Part shown: positions 1-8,167 of the stretch, in pieces | How positions within the stretch are numbered: the stretch's first letter is position 1 | Layout: each line of letters opens with the position of its first letter | Assembly: GCF_000211835.1 (NCBI RefSeq) | Contig: NZ_AEGR01000042.1 | Coordinates: 62,001-126,000 of the forward strand | Direction of reading: 5' to 3' | DNA: 64,000 nt | Origin: Hylemonella gracilis ATCC 19624 | GTDB taxonomy: Bacteria > Pseudomonadota > Gammaproteobacteria > Burkholderiales > Burkholderiaceae_C | Notes under the pieces: generated by a model | What the model saw: the letters and a program-made list of their open reading frames with translations, nothing else | What the model was told of the DNA's origin: nothing | The model's database searches: none | Translations under genes and position numbers: made by a program

Positions 1-361
1 CGCCGTAGAAACGCGCTTTCTGTGCCGGGTCACCCAGTTCGCGCAGCACGCCCAGTACCCCGTACTGGTTCTGCGGAATCTGGCCCAGCGAGGCGTCGGC
101 CTCGCACAGGATCACGAAGACCTGGGCCAGCGTGGCGTAGGAAACCTCGGCGCCGCCGAACTCGCGCGGCACGGTGATGCCGCCCAGACCGCTCGCGGAA
201 AACCGATTCAACTCCTCCCAGGGCAGGATGCGCTCGCGGTCGCGCCGCGCGGCCAGGGGCGCGAACTCGGCCGCCAGCTCGTGGGCCACGGTCAGGGCCT
301 CGGCGTCGTCGCGGATGCGGCGAACTTCGGACGGGTCGGGAAACGGAATGGGAGCAGACAT
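1..361 (-). CDS. sfnB: SfnB-family acyl-CoA dehydrogenase-like flavoprotein, N-terminal part (runs off the window)
   Basis: About 120 residues are visible before the window edge. The protein starts at the ATG at 361 and reads like the N-terminal helical domain of the acyl-CoA dehydrogenase superfamily. Stretches such as RDRERILPWEELNRFSASGL, GITVPREFGGAEVSYATLAQ and ILCEADASLGQIPQNQ are typical of SfnB, a flavoprotein linked in Pseudomonas to growth on dimethyl sulfone and other organosulfur sources. The gene lies on the same strand as the sulfonate transporter upstream, which supports a role in organosulfur assimilation. A terminator-like hairpin sits just 10 bases before its ATG and no clear ribosome-binding site precedes the start. 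The true substrate cannot be told from this fragment. Confidence 0.8.
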   Translation of the reverse strand, partial: MSAPIPFPDPSEVRRIRDDAEALTVAHELAAEFAPLAARRDRERILPWEELNRFSASGLGGITVPREFGGAEVSYATLAQVFVILCEADASLGQIPQNQYGVLGVLRELGDPAQKARFYG

Positions 362-370
362 GTTCGTGTG

Positions 371-407
371 AAAAAAGGGGCGACCGCCTGCTGAAAGCAG
401 CCGCCCC
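371..407 (-). terminator. Rho-independent terminator after the second ssuACB-like operon
   Basis: On the minus strand a hairpin with outer arms GGGGCG/CGCCCC (377-382 and 402-407) and inner arms CTGCT/AGCAG is followed by a run of six T (371-376). It sits after the ATPase gene ending at 469 and ends 10 bases before the sfnB start codon. It is placed to end the transporter message, and could also act as an attenuator for sfnB. Confidence 0.75.
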
Positions 408-468
408 GGCAAACGGTCCACAGGGGACCGAGGAGACAACTTCGAAATTCAGTGCATCGCGTCGTGCC

Positions 469-1227
469 TCAAAAGGCATGGGCCTTGCGCAGGGCCTCCA
501 AGGTGCGCAAGCGCAAGGGGATCAAGCGCTCGTCCTCGCGCTCACGCGGGCGTGGCAGGCCGATGTCGATCTCGCGCGGGGCGGCGCCAGCCTTGGCCTC
601 GAGCACCAGCACGCGGTCGCTGAGCACCACCGCCTCGTCCACGTCGTGCGTGACCAGCAACACGGTGAGTCCATGGCGGCGGGCCAGGTCCACCAGCAAA
701 TCCTGCAGCTTGATGCGGGTGAACGCGTCGACGGCCGAGAAGGGCTCATCCAGCAGCAGCAGGCGCGGCTGGGTGAACAGGCCGCGCGCGATCGCCACGC
801 GCTGGGCCTGCCCACCCGACAGCTGCTTGGGCAGGCGTTCCTCCAAGCCAGCCAGGCCCACCTCGGCCAACAGTTCGCCCACCCGCGGGTGCTGGCGGCC
901 TCCTTGACGGATCGACTGGCCGAGATCGAAGGCCACGTTCTGGGCGACGTTGAGCCAGGGAAAGAGCCTCGGCTCCTGGAAGATGAAGCCAATCTCACGC
1001 GTGATGTCGGTCTGGGGTTGCCCAGCGAGCACGACACGCCCTTCGTAGTCGGTGTCCAGCCCTGCAACGATGCGCAGCAAGGTGCTCTTGCCGCAGCCGC
1101 TGGCGCCGACCAGGCTGACGATCTCGCCCGGCGCCAAGCTCAGGCTCAGGTCCTGCAGCACGGCACGATCACCAAAGGCCTTGCGCCGGACCTGAACGTC
1201 CAGCAACGCGTCCGCGCCCGCCATCAT
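469..1227 (-). CDS. ABC transporter ATP-binding protein, sulfonate/nitrate/taurine type (second SsuB-like)
   Basis: Cytoplasmic ATPase of 252 residues that powers the permease encoded just upstream. Walker A is GASGCGKST near residue 42, the signature is LSGGQAQRVAIARGL, Walker B is LLLLDEPFSAVD, and the switch histidine lies in LLVTHDVDEA. This is the SsuB/TauB type of nitrate-sulfonate-bicarbonate ATPase. The start codon overlaps the stop of the permease gene by four bases (ATGA), and a second ATG follows at once. The order binding protein, permease, ATPase makes a complete importer. The neighbouring sulfatase and sfnB suggest an organosulfur substrate, but the exact one is not readable. 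Confidence 0.9.
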   Translation of the reverse strand: MMAGADALLDVQVRRKAFGDRAVLQDLSLSLAPGEIVSLVGASGCGKSTLLRIVAGLDTDYEGRVVLAGQPQTDITREIGFIFQEPRLFPWLNVAQNVAFDLGQSIRQGGRQHPRVGELLAEVGLAGLEERLPKQLSGGQAQRVAIARGLFTQPRLLLLDEPFSAVDAFTRIKLQDLLVDLARRHGLTVLLVTHDVDEAVVLSDRVLVLEAKAGAAPREIDIGLPRPREREDERLIPLRLRTLEALRKAHAF

Positions 1228-2120
1228 GCAGCCCCCCGTGCGTTGTCATAGCTGTCACGCCAGTGCAGCAGACGTCGCTCCAGCCAAGCCAAGGCGGTGT
1301 CGGTGACCTTGCCCAGCAGGGCCAGCAGCACGATGGCCGCCAGCACGATGTCAGGGCGCCCCATTTCGCGGCCGTCGGTCAACAGATAGCCCAGGCCCTT
1401 GGTCGCCGCGATGAGTTCGGCCGCGACCATGAACATCCACGCCAGGCTCAAGCCGTTGCGCAAGCCGGTGAGCACCGCGGGTAGGGCCGCGGGCAGCAGG
1501 ACGCGCCGGGCCAGCTCGACCGGACCCAGCCGGTACATGCGCGCCACCTCGACCAGCTTGCGGTCGACGTCACGGAACCCGGAGGCCACGCCCATGTAGA
1601 CCGGGAAAAAGCCCCCGATGGCGATCAGCACGACCTTGGACGCCTCGTCGATGCCCAGCCACAGCAGCAGCAAGGGCACCCAAGCGAGCGAGGGAATGGC
1701 GCGCAGCGCCTGGAAGGTCGGGTCCAGCAAGGCTTCACCCCGGCGCGAGAGACCGACCACCGTTCCGATCACGATGGCGAGCACGGCGCCGATGGCGAAT
1801 CCCGCGAACACCCGCGCGCTGCTCGCGGCCACATGGGTTGTCAAGCCTTGCGCGCCAAAAGCGAGCAGCGTCCGCGCAATGTCGCTGGGAGCCGGCAGAA
1901 GATGGGCATTGACCCACCCCAGACGGGAAGCGACTTCCCACAGGATCACAACCAGCAGGGGCAGCACCAGGCCTAGAACCGAAGCGCGCCCCGAATCACG
2001 GTTCGGCCTGCGCCGGGCAGAGGAATGCCCGCCCTCGGGCACGTGCAGCGGTCGCGCGGTGGCAGGATCAGCAAGCAGGCCAATCACGAGGCCGCTCAAG
2101 GAGGAAGGGGGAACCGGCAT
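1224..2120 (-). CDS. ABC transporter permease, sulfonate/nitrate type (second SsuC-like)
   Basis: Inner-membrane permease of about 298 residues with a first hydrophobic segment after roughly 45 residues (LVLPLLVVILWEVA) and the binding-protein-dependent transport fold after it. The cytoplasmic loop that contacts the ATPase is visible around EVARMYRLGPVELARRVLLP, and the C-terminal LLTDGREMGRPDIV resembles SsuC. I chose the ATG at 2120 over a GTG at 2126 because AGGAG stands seven bases before it. The polar N-terminal tail is longer than usual. It is followed by its ATPase with a four-base overlap and preceded closely by the binding protein, so the three form one operon. Confidence 0.9.
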   Translation of the reverse strand: MPVPPSSLSGLVIGLLADPATARPLHVPEGGHSSARRRPNRDSGRASVLGLVLPLLVVILWEVASRLGWVNAHLLPAPSDIARTLLAFGAQGLTTHVAASSARVFAGFAIGAVLAIVIGTVVGLSRRGEALLDPTFQALRAIPSLAWVPLLLLWLGIDEASKVVLIAIGGFFPVYMGVASGFRDVDRKLVEVARMYRLGPVELARRVLLPAALPAVLTGLRNGLSLAWMFMVAAELIAATKGLGYLLTDGREMGRPDIVLAAIVLLALLGKVTDTALAWLERRLLHWRDSYDNARGAA

Positions 2121-2148
2121 GCGCACGCTCCTGTCTGCCGCGACGGGC

Positions 2149-3126
2149 TCAGCCCGCGTTCACGACCGAGCGCGCGAACTGCGTGTCCACCAGGTCGAGC
2201 ACGACCTTGGCGACATCGGTGTTGGGTCGCACCAATTCCTCGGCCAACAGCACGGGCGCTGCGGCCTGCAAGGCATCGACATGTTCCTTGGACGGCAAGG
2301 GATTACTCAGATCGGTGCGCTGGCTCAATTGCACTTTCGCGACTTCGATCTTGATCTTCGCTTCGTCAGCCAAGATCTTCGCGGCCTCCTCCGGGTTGGC
2401 CAGGATCCACTTGCGCGCCCGCTCGTAGCCCGCGATGACCCGGCGCACCGCGGCGGGCTGGTCTTGCAAGAAATCCTGCCGCACGTTGAGGAAACCGTAG
2501 GTATTGAAGCCCACGTTGCGGTAGATCAGGCGCGATCCGGCATCCAGCTCGCTGGCGGCCATCAGCGGGTCGAGGCCTGCCCACGCGTCCACGCGGCCTT
2601 GCTCCAGCGCGGCCCGGCCGTCCGCATGCTGCAAGGCGACGATCTCGATGTCACCGCGCTTCAGGCCAAACAGCGGCAAGGCCCGCAGCAGGAACAAGAA
2701 GGGATCGGTGCCCTTGGTCGCGGCGACCTTCTTGCCCTTGAGATCGGCGACGGATTTGATCGGCGAATCCTTGCGCACCACGAGGGCGGTCCACTCGGGA
2801 CGGGAGAAGATGTAGGGTGTGCGGATCGGATTGCCGTTGGCCTTGGACAGCACCGCGGCCAAGCCGGCCGACGAGCCGATGTCGACGCTGTTGGAATTCA
2901 GGTACTCCAGGGCTCGGTTGCTGCCCGCGCTGAACACCCACTTCACGCCCACGCCGTCTTTCTTGAAGTCGTCTTCCAGCCAGCCGAAGCGGCGCAGCAC
3001 CAGGCTGGACGGCGAGTAGGTGGCGTAGTCCAGGCGCAGCTCCTTCAACGGATCGGCGGCACGTGCGAAGAAGGGCACGGTCACAGCGGCGGCGGCGCCA
3101 GCGGAGAGCAGAGTACGGCGTTTCAT
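2149..3126 (-). CDS. Periplasmic aliphatic sulfonate-type substrate-binding protein (second SsuA-like)
   Basis: Exported binding protein of about 325 residues that would deliver substrate to the downstream permease. The start at 3126 is preceded by AAGGA at good distance and gives a signal peptide beginning MKRRTLLSAGAAAAV and ending after FARA. The mature part has typical SsuA features: RLDYATYSPSSLVLRRFGW at the start, a segment like VVRKDSPIKSVADLKGKKVA that lines the cleft, and GRVDAWAGLDP. It is the first gene of the second ssu-like operon, which has its own upstream region of about 250 bases. Sulfonates are the likely ligands by family; nitrate, taurine or sulfate esters cannot be excluded. 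Confidence 0.88.
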   Translation of the reverse strand: MKRRTLLSAGAAAAVTVPFFARAADPLKELRLDYATYSPSSLVLRRFGWLEDDFKKDGVGVKWVFSAGSNRALEYLNSNSVDIGSSAGLAAVLSKANGNPIRTPYIFSRPEWTALVVRKDSPIKSVADLKGKKVAATKGTDPFLFLLRALPLFGLKRGDIEIVALQHADGRAALEQGRVDAWAGLDPLMAASELDAGSRLIYRNVGFNTYGFLNVRQDFLQDQPAAVRRVIAGYERARKWILANPEEAAKILADEAKIKIEVAKVQLSQRTDLSNPLPSKEHVDALQAAAPVLLAEELVRPNTDVAKVVLDLVDTQFARSVVNAG

Positions 3127-3260
3127 GGTCAGGTCCTTGAGGCAATCAATCGAAAACATCGAATGCCCTGCAATCTATCCCCGGGTCACCGCGAAACCAA
3201 CCAATCAATTTTTGTGTGCTTATGCCTCGATGTTCAAGAGATAAGGTTCCTGCCAAAACA
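3127..3260 (-). promoter_or_regulatory. Upstream region of the second ssuACB-like operon with a CysB-like inverted motif
   Basis: This non-coding stretch precedes the binding-protein gene starting at 3126. CTTAT at 3219-3223 and ATAAG at 3241-3245 form an inverted pair about 91-120 bases before the ATG. Read on the gene strand, ATAAGCA here matches ATAAGCAA found 105-115 bases before sbp. It is a candidate site for a LysR-type sulfur regulator such as CysB or Cbl. This is inference from motif sharing only. Confidence 0.35.
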
Positions 3261-3275
3261 TCTATGCACAGGTGC

Positions 3276-3311
3276 AAAAAAACGCCGGGCCAGTGTGAAC
3301 CGGCCCGGCGT
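3276..3311 (-). terminator. Rho-independent terminator of the sulfatase operon
   Basis: A ten-base-pair stem ACGCCGGGCC/GGCCCGGCGT (3282-3291 and 3302-3311) is followed on the minus strand by a run of T (3276-3281). It lies 65 bases after the sulfatase stop codon at 3376, so it ends the long minus-strand operon coming from the ssu genes. Confidence 0.88.
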
Positions 3312-3375
3312 AAAGACGTGATGGCTGGCTCAGCGCGTCACGCCGTCCCTCAAAAATCCTTGGAAGCATGTCGCG

Positions 3376-4740
3376 CTAGGCGCTTTTAAGACTGGGCGGC
3401 AGCTGCCGCTGATCGCGGTCGGGCGCGTACCGATCAGCCTGGATGTCCGGTGTCACGCCATGCGTGAAATTGGACGCACCGATGGGCAGCAGCTCCGCGT
3501 TCCAAGCGTCCCACTGGCGCTTGAGCGTGTCAAAGACCTCCGGGTGCCTGTGCCGCAGGTTGGCGCGCTCCTGAGGGTCCGCCACAACGTCGAACAGGAA
3601 TTCGTTGTCATTGATCTTGAGGTATTTCCAGTTCCCGCTGCGCACCGCGCGTTGGGCGTTGGCCTTGTAGCGCCAGTACAGCGTGCGCGGATGCTCGCCG
3701 ACCTGCCCTTCCAGCACAGGCAGGATGTTCTCGCCGTCGCTGGGGTAATCCGGATGCGGCCAAACCTGCGCGGCGGCGAGCAAGGTGGGCAGCCAGTCCG
3801 CCGTGATGGTGACCTGCGCCTGCACCTGAGGCCGCACACGCGCCGGCCAGCGCAGCAAGGTGGGGACGCGCAAGCCGCCTTCCAGCAATTCGGTCTTCTG
3901 TCCCGTGAAGGGCCAGGTCTTGGAAAAACGCTCGCCGCCGTTGTCGCTGGTGAAAACGACGAGGGTGTTGTCCGCCTGCCCGGTTTCGTCCAGCGCGGCC
4001 AGCACCTGACCGACGGCGGCATCGAGGGCTTCGACCAGTTCACCGTACTTGGCCAGATTGCCGCCGTCGTAATGGAAGAGGTCCGTGATCTCGCGCGACA
4101 CGGCCTCATCCCCCGGCCCTTCCCACGGCCAGTGCGGCGCGGTGAAGTGCAGCGAGAGGAAAAACGGCTTCTTTTCGTCCTCGCGTGCACGGACATAGGC
4201 GCTGGCCTCGTCGCCCAGGATGTTCGTGTAGTAGCCCGTGCGCTCGACCGGCACATCGCCTTCCCAGAGGTCGCGCGGCACCTGCGCGCCCACGCCGGGC
4301 TTGTGCGTGAAGTAGTCGAGTGCGCCGCCGATATTGCCAAAGAAGCGGTCATAGCCACTCTTGAGCGGCCCGTAAGTCGGAGGCTTGCCCAGGTGCCACT
4401 TGCCAATCAGCGCCGTGTCATACCCTGCCTCGCGCAAGAGCGAAGGCAAGGTGGGGTGTTCAGGCGGCAAGCCGATGTCACTGCGCGCGATGGGCTCTTC
4501 CAGTCCCGCGGGCAATCGGTACTGGTAGCGCCCGGTGATCAAGGCGATGCGTGTCGCCGAGCAAACGGCCGAATTGGCGTACGCCTGGGTGAAGCGCACT
4601 CCTTGCGCCGCGAGGCGGTCGAGGTTGGGCGTGGCGAAATCGCTCGCGCCGTAGACGCCCAGGTCGGCCCAACCCAGGTCGTCGGCCAGGATGAAGAGGA
4701 TGTTCGGCGCCGCCGTCGTGTCTTGACTGTGGATGCTCAT
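3376..4740 (-). CDS. Sulfatase (arylsulfatase family), formylglycine type
   Basis: Hydrolase of 454 residues of the alkaline-phosphatase-like sulfatase family, which releases sulfate from sulfate esters. The metal-binding start NILFILADDLGWADLG (residues 13-28), the active-site stretch CSATR with Cys60, GKWHLG with its Lys and His, and TSDNGGERF with the Asp-Asn metal ligands are all present. Cys60 is the residue that becomes formylglycine; the motif has Ala instead of the usual Pro. No signal peptide is seen, so a cytoplasmic location is likely. No formylglycine-generating enzyme is encoded in the window. It is the last gene before a strong terminator and follows the DszC-like gene by 30 bases. 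The natural ester is unknown. Confidence 0.88.
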   Translation of the reverse strand: MSIHSQDTTAAPNILFILADDLGWADLGVYGASDFATPNLDRLAAQGVRFTQAYANSAVCSATRIALITGRYQYRLPAGLEEPIARSDIGLPPEHPTLPSLLREAGYDTALIGKWHLGKPPTYGPLKSGYDRFFGNIGGALDYFTHKPGVGAQVPRDLWEGDVPVERTGYYTNILGDEASAYVRAREDEKKPFFLSLHFTAPHWPWEGPGDEAVSREITDLFHYDGGNLAKYGELVEALDAAVGQVLAALDETGQADNTLVVFTSDNGGERFSKTWPFTGQKTELLEGGLRVPTLLRWPARVRPQVQAQVTITADWLPTLLAAAQVWPHPDYPSDGENILPVLEGQVGEHPRTLYWRYKANAQRAVRSGNWKYLKINDNEFLFDVVADPQERANLRHRHPEVFDTLKRQWDAWNAELLPIGASNFTHGVTPDIQADRYAPDRDQRQLPPSLKSA

Positions 4741-4770
4741 GGGTTCAGGCCTTGGGTTCAGGCGGTGGCT

Positions 4771-5979
4771 TCAGGCGTAAAGCGGATCGCTCGTGATCCG
4801 GCCGTTCAGTGCGTGGTTGGCGACCTCGCGCGCCTTGTAGGCCAGCGGATCGTGCAGGCTGTGCGTGCGCACGTTGCGCCAGTAGCGGTCAAAGCCATGG
4901 TGGGCGGCCGTGGCGCGCGCGCCGAGCAACTCGAAGATCTGGCTGGTGGCGGCGAGCGCCGTGCGCGTGCTGTTGACCTTGGCGGCATAGATCCGGGCGG
5001 CGGCCGCATCGCGCGCGGCTGGCGTGAGCCCCTCGCCCTGCCGCCAGGCCGATTCCCAGTCCAGCGCGGCCCGGTCCGCCAGGGCTGCCGCGGCCTGCAC
5101 ATCCGCGTCGAGCAGGCCGTAGTGTTCGAGCACATAGGGATCGTCGGCCGCGCGCGCCACGCCGGAGGTCTGCCACGGCCGCGCCGACTCCAGCACGTAG
5201 TGCCGAGCCTGGCGCAGGGCGCCCTCGGCATTGCCCAGGTAGAGATTGACGAAATACAGCTGGTGCAGTGGCACGGACAGGCTGAGCAGCGGGTTGGTCG
5301 GCGGCGCGGGTGACGCGCCCGGCAGCAGCCCGAGCACGGCGTCGCGCTCCAGCCGGACATGCTCGAAACGGATGCTGCCGCTGACGCCACGCCGCTGCCC
5401 GAACGCCGTCCAGTCGTCGCCGTGCGTGATGCCCTGGGCCTCGCCCGGAATCGTCAGCAGCACCTGGACCTCGCCCAGGCGCGCGGTGGAGACGATGCGC
5501 TCGGCCACCGCCGCGTTCGACGCGAAATTCTTGTGGCCGTTGAGGCGAAAGCCCTGCCCACCCCCCTGCCCTGCGTCGGCGGCATCGGGCGTCAGCACCA
5601 GCGCCGGGTCACGCGGGTTGGATGCGCCGCCCCAAAGCCACCGCTGCGCCACGCTCTGGCGTTGCAGCTGTTCGCGCTGCGCTGGATGAGCGCGCAGAAA
5701 AGCGTTGTGCGACAACAGGTAGTGGTAGGCCAATATCTGCGCTGCATTGCTGTCGGCGCGCGCGAGGATGCGCACCAGGGTCTGCGATTGCGCATGGCCA
5801 CCGCCCGCGCCCCCGTATTCCACGGGGTTCAGGAAAGCCAGCAGACCCGATGCGCGCAGCGCCGCCACTTCCTGCACGGGCAGGCCGCCGATGCGGTCAC
5901 GCTCCGCCGCGCCCGGGGCCAGTTCATCTGCCAGGCGCCGCGCGGCATCCAGCCAGGGAGTCACATCGCGCGCGCTCAT
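4771..5979 (-). CDS. Acyl-CoA dehydrogenase-like flavin monooxygenase of the DszC/SfnC type
   Basis: Protein of 402 residues with the acyl-CoA dehydrogenase fold. The N-terminal helical part includes FLNPVEYGGAGGGHAQSQTL, the middle beta domain includes FRLNGHKNFASNAAVAERIV, and the C-terminal part has SQIFELLGARATAAHHGFDR followed by YWRNVRTHSLHDP. These are marks of DszC/SfnC-like enzymes, which use reduced flavin and oxygen instead of oxidising acyl-CoA, for example on sulfides or sulfones. Its start overlaps the stop of a nitroreductase-family gene by four bases (ATGA), so the two are translationally coupled. A paired flavin reductase and monooxygenase acting on an organosulfur compound is the most economical reading; the substrate is not known. 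Confidence 0.8.
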   Translation of the reverse strand: MSARDVTPWLDAARRLADELAPGAAERDRIGGLPVQEVAALRASGLLAFLNPVEYGGAGGGHAQSQTLVRILARADSNAAQILAYHYLLSHNAFLRAHPAQREQLQRQSVAQRWLWGGASNPRDPALVLTPDAADAGQGGGQGFRLNGHKNFASNAAVAERIVSTARLGEVQVLLTIPGEAQGITHGDDWTAFGQRRGVSGSIRFEHVRLERDAVLGLLPGASPAPPTNPLLSLSVPLHQLYFVNLYLGNAEGALRQARHYVLESARPWQTSGVARAADDPYVLEHYGLLDADVQAAAALADRAALDWESAWRQGEGLTPAARDAAAARIYAAKVNSTRTALAATSQIFELLGARATAAHHGFDRYWRNVRTHSLHDPLAYKAREVANHALNGRITSDPLYA

Positions 5980-6893
5980 CGCTCACGCTCCGCGCTCGCG
6001 GGCTGCGGTGCGAGCGCCTTCGGATCGGCAGGCGGATGGTCGCGCAAGGGAAAACCCAGCTCGCGCAGGATGTCGCCGAGCTGCCAGCGTTCATCCTGCG
6101 GGTCGATGGTCAGGCGATCAGCGATGTGGCGGGTCCACAGCGGATGGTCGATGCCCTGCTTCTTCCAAAACGCATCGAGCGCGTGGTCGTAGGTCTCGGC
6201 GGCTTGGCGTTGCGCCTCCTGTCCTTGCTGGCTGGAGTCGTAATGCTCGTGGTGCAAGACAGCAGCCTGCGGCAGGCGTGGCCGGATGTGGGTGGACAGT
6301 GTCTGGGCTGGGTACCCGACCGCCATGCCGACGACCGGGAACACACCGGGTGGCAGCTTCAGATCGGCCGCGATGGCGCGCACATGGCTGCGCAGCCCGC
6401 CCACGTAGACCACGCCCAGCCCCAGGGACTGGGCGGCCAAGGCCGCGTTCTGTGCCGCCAGCGCCGTGTCCACCGAGGCCAGCACCAGCGACTCCACGTA
6501 GTCCGCGCCGTCGATCGCCACGCCCCGGCGTTCGGCCAGCAGCTTGGCACGCGCATAGTCGGCCAGCCAGACCAGGAACAGCGGCGCCTGCCGCACGAAA
6601 CGCCGGTTGCGCTCAGCGACCGACAGGCGGGCTTTGTGTTCGGGGTCCTGCACGGCCACCACGCTCCAGACCTGGAGATTGGACGAGCTGGAGGCTGATT
6701 GCGCGGCAGCCACCAGGGTGCTCAGGGCATCGGGCGGCAAGGCGCGCGCCTCGTCGAAGGCACGCACCGAGCGATGGTTCAGGATATGCCGGGTGATGGC
6801 GTTGTCGATGGCTCGGTAAGCGGGTCCCGATTTGGCACCGTAACGCTCGGCCAGCAGTTGCTCGACACCCGGGATGGAATCGTGATCGCTCAC
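5976..6893 (-). CDS. Nitroreductase-family FMN oxidoreductase (NfsA/FRP-like)
   Basis: FMN-binding oxidoreductase of about 305 residues. The N-terminal RSVRAFDEARALPPDALSTL, the FMN-contact region QSASSSSNLQVWSVV, and GLGVVYVGGLRSH fit the NfsA/flavin reductase P group, which reduces flavins, nitro compounds or quinones with NADPH. The start is a GTG at 6893, four bases after the stop of the Bug protein gene. The C-terminal tail rich in Pro and Ala is longer than usual. Coupling with the DszC-like gene suggests it supplies reduced flavin to that enzyme. Confidence 0.8.
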   Translation of the reverse strand: MSDHDSIPGVEQLLAERYGAKSGPAYRAIDNAITRHILNHRSVRAFDEARALPPDALSTLVAAAQSASSSSNLQVWSVVAVQDPEHKARLSVAERNRRFVRQAPLFLVWLADYARAKLLAERRGVAIDGADYVESLVLASVDTALAAQNAALAAQSLGLGVVYVGGLRSHVRAIAADLKLPPGVFPVVGMAVGYPAQTLSTHIRPRLPQAAVLHHEHYDSSQQGQEAQRQAAETYDHALDAFWKKQGIDHPLWTRHIADRLTIDPQDERWQLGDILRELGFPLRDHPPADPKALAPQPASAERER

Positions 6894-6897
6894 GGCG

Positions 6898-7908
6898 TCA
6901 ATTCACCTTGAAACCCGAGGCCACGATCACGGGCCGCCACTTCTCGATCTCGGCCGAGCGCAGTTTTTCCAGGTATTCGGGTGCGCGCGGGTCAGGATCG
7001 AGCGCGAGCTCCTCGAGCTTCGCCCTCATGGCGGGCTCGGCCAGTGCCTGGTTGAGGGCACGGTTGACTTCGGCGATCACCGCGGGCTGCGTGCCCTTCC
7101 TGGCCCACAGACTGAACCAACCCGTGCCGCTGGCCCTGGGATACCCCAGTTCAGCCAGCGTGGGCACGTCGGGCAATTCACGCGAGCGCTTGTCACCGAA
7201 GGTGGCGAGGATGCGGATCTTGCCTTCCCGGTGCAAGGGCAGGAACTCCGAAGTGGTCGAAATGGCCGAACTGAGCTGTCCGCCAGCCAGATCGGTCAGC
7301 AGATTGGTCGCGCCCTTGTAGGCGACATGCACGATGTCGACGTTCGCGGCGTCGCCCAGCAGCAGCCCGAAGAAATGCGGCAAGCTGCCAGCGGCGGGAC
7401 TGCCGAAGTTCGCCTTGTCCTGGTGGCTCTTGAACCAGGCGATCAGCTCCTTGGCGCTCCTCGCGGGATGCTGGGCAGGCACGGCCAGCGCGAACTGGAA
7501 ATGCGCGACCAGACCCACGGGGGTGAAGTCCGTCGCTGGGTTGTAGGCGGGCTTGGTGAACACCAGTTGCGACAGCACGGGGCTGATCAAGGGCGCGAGC
7601 AGGTAGTTCGCGCCATCGGTGGGCGCGCTCAGCAGCGTGTTGACGGCGATGTCACCGCCAGCGCCGGGCTTGTTGTCCACCAGCACGCGACGGCCTCCGC
7701 CCAGCAGGGGCCCGATGCGTTCAGCCAAGACGCGCGCCAGCACGTCGATGCTGCCGCCCGCTCCAAACCCCACCAGGATGCGCAGCTGCTCCGGCAAATC
7801 GGAACCTGATGCGGCGCGCGCGCCCAGCGGTGCACCCAGCGCCACGGCCGCTACCGCTGCCGCGCCAAGTACCGTGCGCCGGCTGTGAAAAAAACGATCA
7901 TCCCGCAT
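6898..7908 (-). CDS. Bug-family periplasmic substrate-binding protein (tripartite tricarboxylate transporter type)
   Basis: Exported protein of 336 residues with a twin-arginine-like signal peptide (HSRRTVLGAAAVAAV). The mature part has Bug marks: LRILVGFGAGGSIDVLARVL, RRVLVDNKPGAGGDIAVN and DVPTLAELGYPRASGTG. Bug proteins bind carboxylates or amides, and they are very numerous in Burkholderiales, often far from any membrane partner. No TctA/TctB membrane genes are nearby, so it is an orphan. It lies between ssuF and the nitroreductase gene in the same direction, implying it captures a substrate or signal for the downstream oxygenase/sulfatase module. Confidence 0.9.
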   Translation of the reverse strand: MRDDRFFHSRRTVLGAAAVAAVALGAPLGARAASGSDLPEQLRILVGFGAGGSIDVLARVLAERIGPLLGGGRRVLVDNKPGAGGDIAVNTLLSAPTDGANYLLAPLISPVLSQLVFTKPAYNPATDFTPVGLVAHFQFALAVPAQHPARSAKELIAWFKSHQDKANFGSPAAGSLPHFFGLLLGDAANVDIVHVAYKGATNLLTDLAGGQLSSAISTTSEFLPLHREGKIRILATFGDKRSRELPDVPTLAELGYPRASGTGWFSLWARKGTQPAVIAEVNRALNQALAEPAMRAKLEELALDPDPRAPEYLEKLRSAEIEKWRPVIVASGFKVN

Positions 7909-7920
7909 GAAACCGCGCCT

Positions 7921-8136
7921 TCAAATCTTCGCCAACGACACTTCGGTGGCCTTGACCAGCGCCACGACTTCGCTGCCGGGGCGCAGATTCAGATCGTTGA
8001 CCGAGCGCGTCGTGATCACCGAGGTCACGATGCCCCAGGGTGTCTCGACGTCGATTTCCGACAGCACGTCGCCGCGAATGATTTCCTTGACCTTGCCGCG
8101 GAACTGGTTGCGGACATTGATGGCTTGAATGGACAT
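7921..8136 (-). CDS. ssuF: SsuF, small molybdopterin-binding (TOBE/Mop) protein of the sulfonate operon
   Basis: Protein of 71 residues made of a single Mop/TOBE domain: INVRNQFRGKVKEIIRGDVL, then EIDVETPWGIVTSVITTRSV and GSEVVALVKATEVSLAKI. Molbindins of this kind bind molybdate or related oxyanions as oligomers. In Pseudomonas putida the ssuEADCBF operon ends with a protein of this size and kind, SsuF, needed for normal organosulfur growth. I chose the ATG at 8136 because AGGAG stands seven bases before it and the domain begins there. It follows the ssuB ATPase by 31 bases. Confidence 0.88.
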   Translation of the reverse strand: MSIQAINVRNQFRGKVKEIIRGDVLSEIDVETPWGIVTSVITTRSVNDLNLRPGSEVVALVKATEVSLAKI

Positions 8137-8167
8137 GGTGATGACTCCTGGTGAAAAAAAAGAAAAA

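Noticed and set aside
3376-4740. Sulfatase as an inactive relative because the motif has Ala instead of Pro
   Set aside because: The Cys and Arg of the motif and all metal and active-site residues are present; CxAxR-type motifs can be accepted by the maturation machinery, so loss of activity is not supported.
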